Positions 13,805 through 15,587 of a stretch of DNA of 15,587 nt are shown piece after piece. Below the pieces are notes generated by a model that saw only the letters and a list, made by a program, of their open reading frames with translations, made no database searches and was not told the origin of the DNA. The position numbers and the translations under genes were made by a program. Position 1 is the stretch's first letter, and each line of letters opens with the position of its first letter. Origin of the DNA: JAWVEV01 sp033856535 (GTDB taxonomy: Bacteria; Actinomycetota; Thermoleophilia; Miltoncostaeales; Miltoncostaeaceae). Where the stretch lies: the NCBI GenBank assembly GCA_033856535.1, contig JAWVEV010000146.1, positions 1-15,587 on the forward strand. The letters run 5' to 3'.

Positions 13805-15141
13805 GGCGCGGTCCCGGCTCCGAGCTCCCCGAAGGCGGTCAGCATCTCCATGGCCGCCGCGGTGCCGAGCTCGAGGTGCTCGACGCGCAGGTGCTCGTCC
13901 GGGGCGTGGATGGCGTCGTCCGGCAGGCCGAAGCCCGAGAGGACCGTGGGGATCCCGCGATCCGCCAGCGTGGCGATGACCGGAAGGGTCCCGCCGACGC
14001 GGATCGGGGCCGGGCGCACGCCGAGGGCGCGCTCGAAGCCGGCGGCGGCCGCTCCGAGCGCGGGGTGCTCGGGGTCGATGAAGGCCGACCGGGCGACGCC
14101 GAGCCCCTCGATGGTCAGGTCCGCGCCGGCGGGGGCCGCATCGCGCAGCAGGCCGTCGAGCGTCGCGGCGAGCTCGTCCGCGTCCTGGCCGGGGGCGACC
14201 CGCAGGGAGAGCGTCGCCCGGGCCTCGCCGGGGATGTTGGTCTTGACCGCGGCCGGCTCGCCGGCGGCGACGCCGTGCACGTCGACCGACGGCGAGGCGA
14301 GCGTCCGCATGTAGAAGCCGTCGCCCGCGCCGGGGTCGGCGGGGCGCAGGCCGGCGGCGGCCAGGGCCTCCTCCCCCGTCGGCAGCTCGGCCCAGGCGGC
14401 GACCTCGGCCGGTCCGGCCGGGGCGAGGCCGGCGTAGAGCGGGGTGGGCAGGCGCCCGTCCCGCGGGACCACCGCCTCGAGGATCCGCATGAGGGCGTGG
14501 ACCGCGTTCATCGCCGCGCCGCCGAACAGGCCGCTGTGGGCGTCGCCGGCGGCGGTCCGGACCGTGATCCGCCGGTAGACCATCCCGCGCACGCCGGTGC
14601 AGAAGGAGGGCCGGCCCGGTCCGATCATCGGGCTGTCGAAGATCACCGCGGCGAGCGCCGGCTCGGCGTCGGCGGCGAGGAAGTCGACCGCCGAGGTGCC
14701 GCCGCTCTCCTCCTCGCCGTCGATCACGAACGCCGCCCGGACCGGCAGTCGCCCCTCGGCCGCCAGCCGCTGGACGGCCGCGATCAGCATGAAGAGGTTG
14801 CCCTTGTCGTCGCTGGCGCCGCGCGCGTAGAGGTTCCCGTCGCGTTCGACCGGCGCGAAGGGCGGGCTGGTCCACAGCTCCTCGGGACCCGGCGGCTGCA
14901 CGTCGTAGTGGCCGTAGATCAGGACCCGCGGCGCCCTGGCCGCGCCGGCGCTCGCCGGCACCTCGCCGACCACCAGGGGGTGCCCGCCGGCGTGCCGGAT
15001 CGCCGCGTTCCCGCCGGCGCGGCGGATCTCGTCGGCCACCCACTCGGCCGCCGCGGCCATGTCCTCGGCCCGGTCCGCGTGCGCGCTGATGCTCGGGATC
15101 GCGAGGAAGGCATGAAGGCGCGCGAGCTCGTCGGCGGTCAC
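13801..15141 (-). CDS. M20 family metallopeptidase (dipeptidase / carnosinase-like)
   Basis: A predicted cytosolic di-zinc peptidase of 446 residues; relatives cleave dipeptides or remove N-acyl groups from amino acids. Seen: GHYDVQPPG (77-85) with metal His H78 and Asp D80, RGASDDKG (107-114) with bridging Asp D111, the catalytic/metal Glu pair E144-E145 in DGEEESGG, D169 in IFDSP, a dimerisation-domain stretch with DAHSGLFGG, and the C-terminal metal His near AIHAPDEH. GHYDVQP and SDDKG place it with the CNDP/PepV-like dipeptidases rather than ArgE. The GTG start (15139-15141) lies 7 nt after TAGACT and has no ribosome site, suggesting a leaderless mRNA. It overlaps the flavin reductase-like gene by 4 nt. 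The real substrate cannot be told from sequence. Confidence 0.93.
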   Translation of the reverse strand: MTADELARLHAFLAIPSISAHADRAEDMAAAAEWVADEIRRAGGNAAIRHAGGHPLVVGEVPASAGAARAPRVLIYGHYDVQPPGPEELWTSPPFAPVERDGNLYARGASDDKGNLFMLIAAVQRLAAEGRLPVRAAFVIDGEEESGGTSAVDFLAADAEPALAAVIFDSPMIGPGRPSFCTGVRGMVYRRITVRTAAGDAHSGLFGGAAMNAVHALMRILEAVVPRDGRLPTPLYAGLAPAGPAEVAAWAELPTGEEALAAAGLRPADPGAGDGFYMRTLASPSVDVHGVAAGEPAAVKTNIPGEARATLSLRVAPGQDADELAATLDGLLRDAAPAGADLTIEGLGVARSAFIDPEHPALGAAAAGFERALGVRPAPIRVGGTLPVIATLADRGIPTVLSGFGLPDDAIHAPDEHLRVEHLELGTAAAMEMLTAFGELGAGTAP

Positions 15142-15148
15142 GCGGCCG

Positions 15149-15154
15149 AGTCTA
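15149..15154 (-). promoter_or_regulatory. Candidate -10 box (TAGACT) for leaderless M20 peptidase mRNA
   Basis: Minus-strand TAGACT exactly 7 nt before the GTG start, the same box and spacing as before the carboxylate-amine ligase. No good -35. Confidence 0.5.
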
Positions 15155-15217
15155 CGGGCCTCGCCTTCCAGGACGCCGGGGGGACGGGACGCCGGGGGGG
15201 CCGCGTCGTCCCGGGGA

Positions 15218-15230
15218 CGACATTCGTCGC
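15218..15230 (-). repeat. GCGACGAATGTCG repeat, copy A (inverted)
   Basis: Exact 13-nt match on the minus strand. It is preceded by GCCG a few bases upstream and followed by CCGGG, as in the other copies. Its CGAC arm also takes part in the palindrome at 15205-15221. Confidence 0.65.
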
Positions 15231-15446
15231 ATGCGGCGAACGAGCTTTGGCGCGGGAGGACGACACGGGCCCTCGCGGGCCCATCGAGGCCGGCCGCCCA
15301 GCGCTTGTCGGGGCGCGCCGGCCGGCCTCGGACCCGGGGTTGGGCACTCCCTCGCCGAGATCGGAAACGGCACGGTCCGGCACCACGATCGGCGCGAACG
15401 CGCGGGCAACGAGCGCCCGTGCGCGGCGGCATCGACGCCGTGCGGA

Positions 15447-15459
15447 GCGACGAATGTCG
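15447..15459 (+). repeat. GCGACGAATGTCG repeat, copy B
   Basis: Exact 13-nt match in a larger hairpin-like context (GGAGCGAC-GAAT-GTCGCGAC). The upstream flank GCCGTGCGGAG resembles that of copy C. Confidence 0.65.
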
Positions 15460-15538
15460 CGACGGGCACCGGGGCCCATCGCCCTCACCGCGTCCGGCCG
15501 GCGCCCCCGGGGGTCGCGTCACTCGCCGTTGGAGCGTC

Positions 15539-15551
15539 GCGACGAATGTCG
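15539..15551 (+). repeat. GCGACGAATGTCG repeat, copy C
   Basis: Exact 13-nt match, 92 bp after copy B, in the context GTCGCGAC-GAAT-GTCGCTCC with upstream flank GCCGTTGGAG. Copies B and C align over about 40 bp as diverged repeats. Confidence 0.65.
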
Positions 15552-15587
15552 CTCCGGCTCCAGGGGGCGGTCCGGGGGGTCGCGTCA

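Larger units (their letters stand above)
15155..15587. other. Gene-free, hairpin-rich region upstream of the M20 peptidase
   Basis: I find no convincing protein here: the open frames on both strands are low-complexity Arg/Pro/Ala-rich artefacts of GC bias. It does hold strong inverted repeats: GTCGTCCC/GGGACGAC around one G (15205-15221), GGGCCC/GGGCCC with a TCGC loop (15267-15282), and a 12-bp stem CGAGGCCGGCCG/CGGCCGGCCTCG (15285-15296 with 15319-15330). It also has three copies of GCGACGAATGTCG. GGTCGCGTCA occurs twice, 66 bp apart (15512-15521 and 15578-15587). Confidence 0.6.

Noticed and set aside
11969..14314. A 781-codon open frame on the plus strand
   Set aside because: It spans antisense across fumC, the flavin reductase-like gene and part of the M20 gene, ignoring their borders. 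It has no recognisable domain.
15142..15587. CRISPR array or tandem satellite
   Set aside because: The repeats are few, differ in orientation and spacing (92 bp between B and C, over 200 bp between A and B), and are palindromic; no regular repeat-spacer pattern.

Overview
The window is very G+C-rich (about three quarters by eye) bacterial chromosome, densely packed with housekeeping genes. Many starts are GTG or TTG, several genes look leaderless, and the Rex and fumarase proteins are of actinobacterial type. This suggests a deep-branching, high-GC actinobacterium such as Thermoleophilia. That placement is inference; there is no rRNA here to test it. I see no phage, IS transposase, CRISPR array, tRNA or rRNA.

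Layout. Bases 1-734 (-) hold the N-terminal part of a membrane pyrophosphatase (hppA) that runs off the window. Next, all on the minus strand, come a small DUF1844-like protein (918-1364), a GCS2/YbdK-type carboxylate-amine ligase (1423-2628) and the NADH/NAD+ sensor Rex (2712-3335). From 8630 down to 3429 lies a tight minus-strand operon: tsaE, tsaB, rimI, tsaD (the t6A tRNA-modification set plus its usual acetyltransferase partner), ending with a secreted subtilisin-like protease that starts inside the tsaD stop codon. Upstream of tsaE is a family-4 uracil-DNA glycosylase (8749-9450, -), separated from tsaE by a 133-bp segment bounded by perfect 20-bp inverted repeats. Divergently, 9713-11824 (+) is a pantothenate operon in which PanC and PanD are one continuous 450-codon frame, followed by panB. 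A strong hairpin separates panB from convergent fumC (11900-13213, -). A flavin-reductase-like gene and an M20 metallopeptidase (13298-15141, -) overlap by 4 nt. The last ~450 bp have no gene but hold three copies of a palindromic GCGACGAATGTCG repeat and several strong hairpins.

How it works together. The pantothenate block covers ketopantoate formation (PanB), beta-alanine formation (PanD) and their use (PanC); ketopantoate reductase is not in the window. The Tsa block makes the t6A base of ANN-decoding tRNAs. Rex, FumC, the pyrophosphatase and the flavin reductase are central redox/energy functions with no obvious joint pathway.

Points most worth a second look: (i) the PanC-PanD fusion, in which PanD's self-cleavage would cut the fusion and leave PanC attached to the PanD beta chain, with a good internal ribosome site in the linker; (ii) a 20-nt repeat AGAACCCCCTYCAAAATGAT in three copies, two beginning within stop codons and one containing the likely tsaE start; (iii) the GCGACGAATGTCG repeat cluster; (iv) recurring TANNNT boxes 7-8 nt before start codons, indicating leaderless mRNAs.
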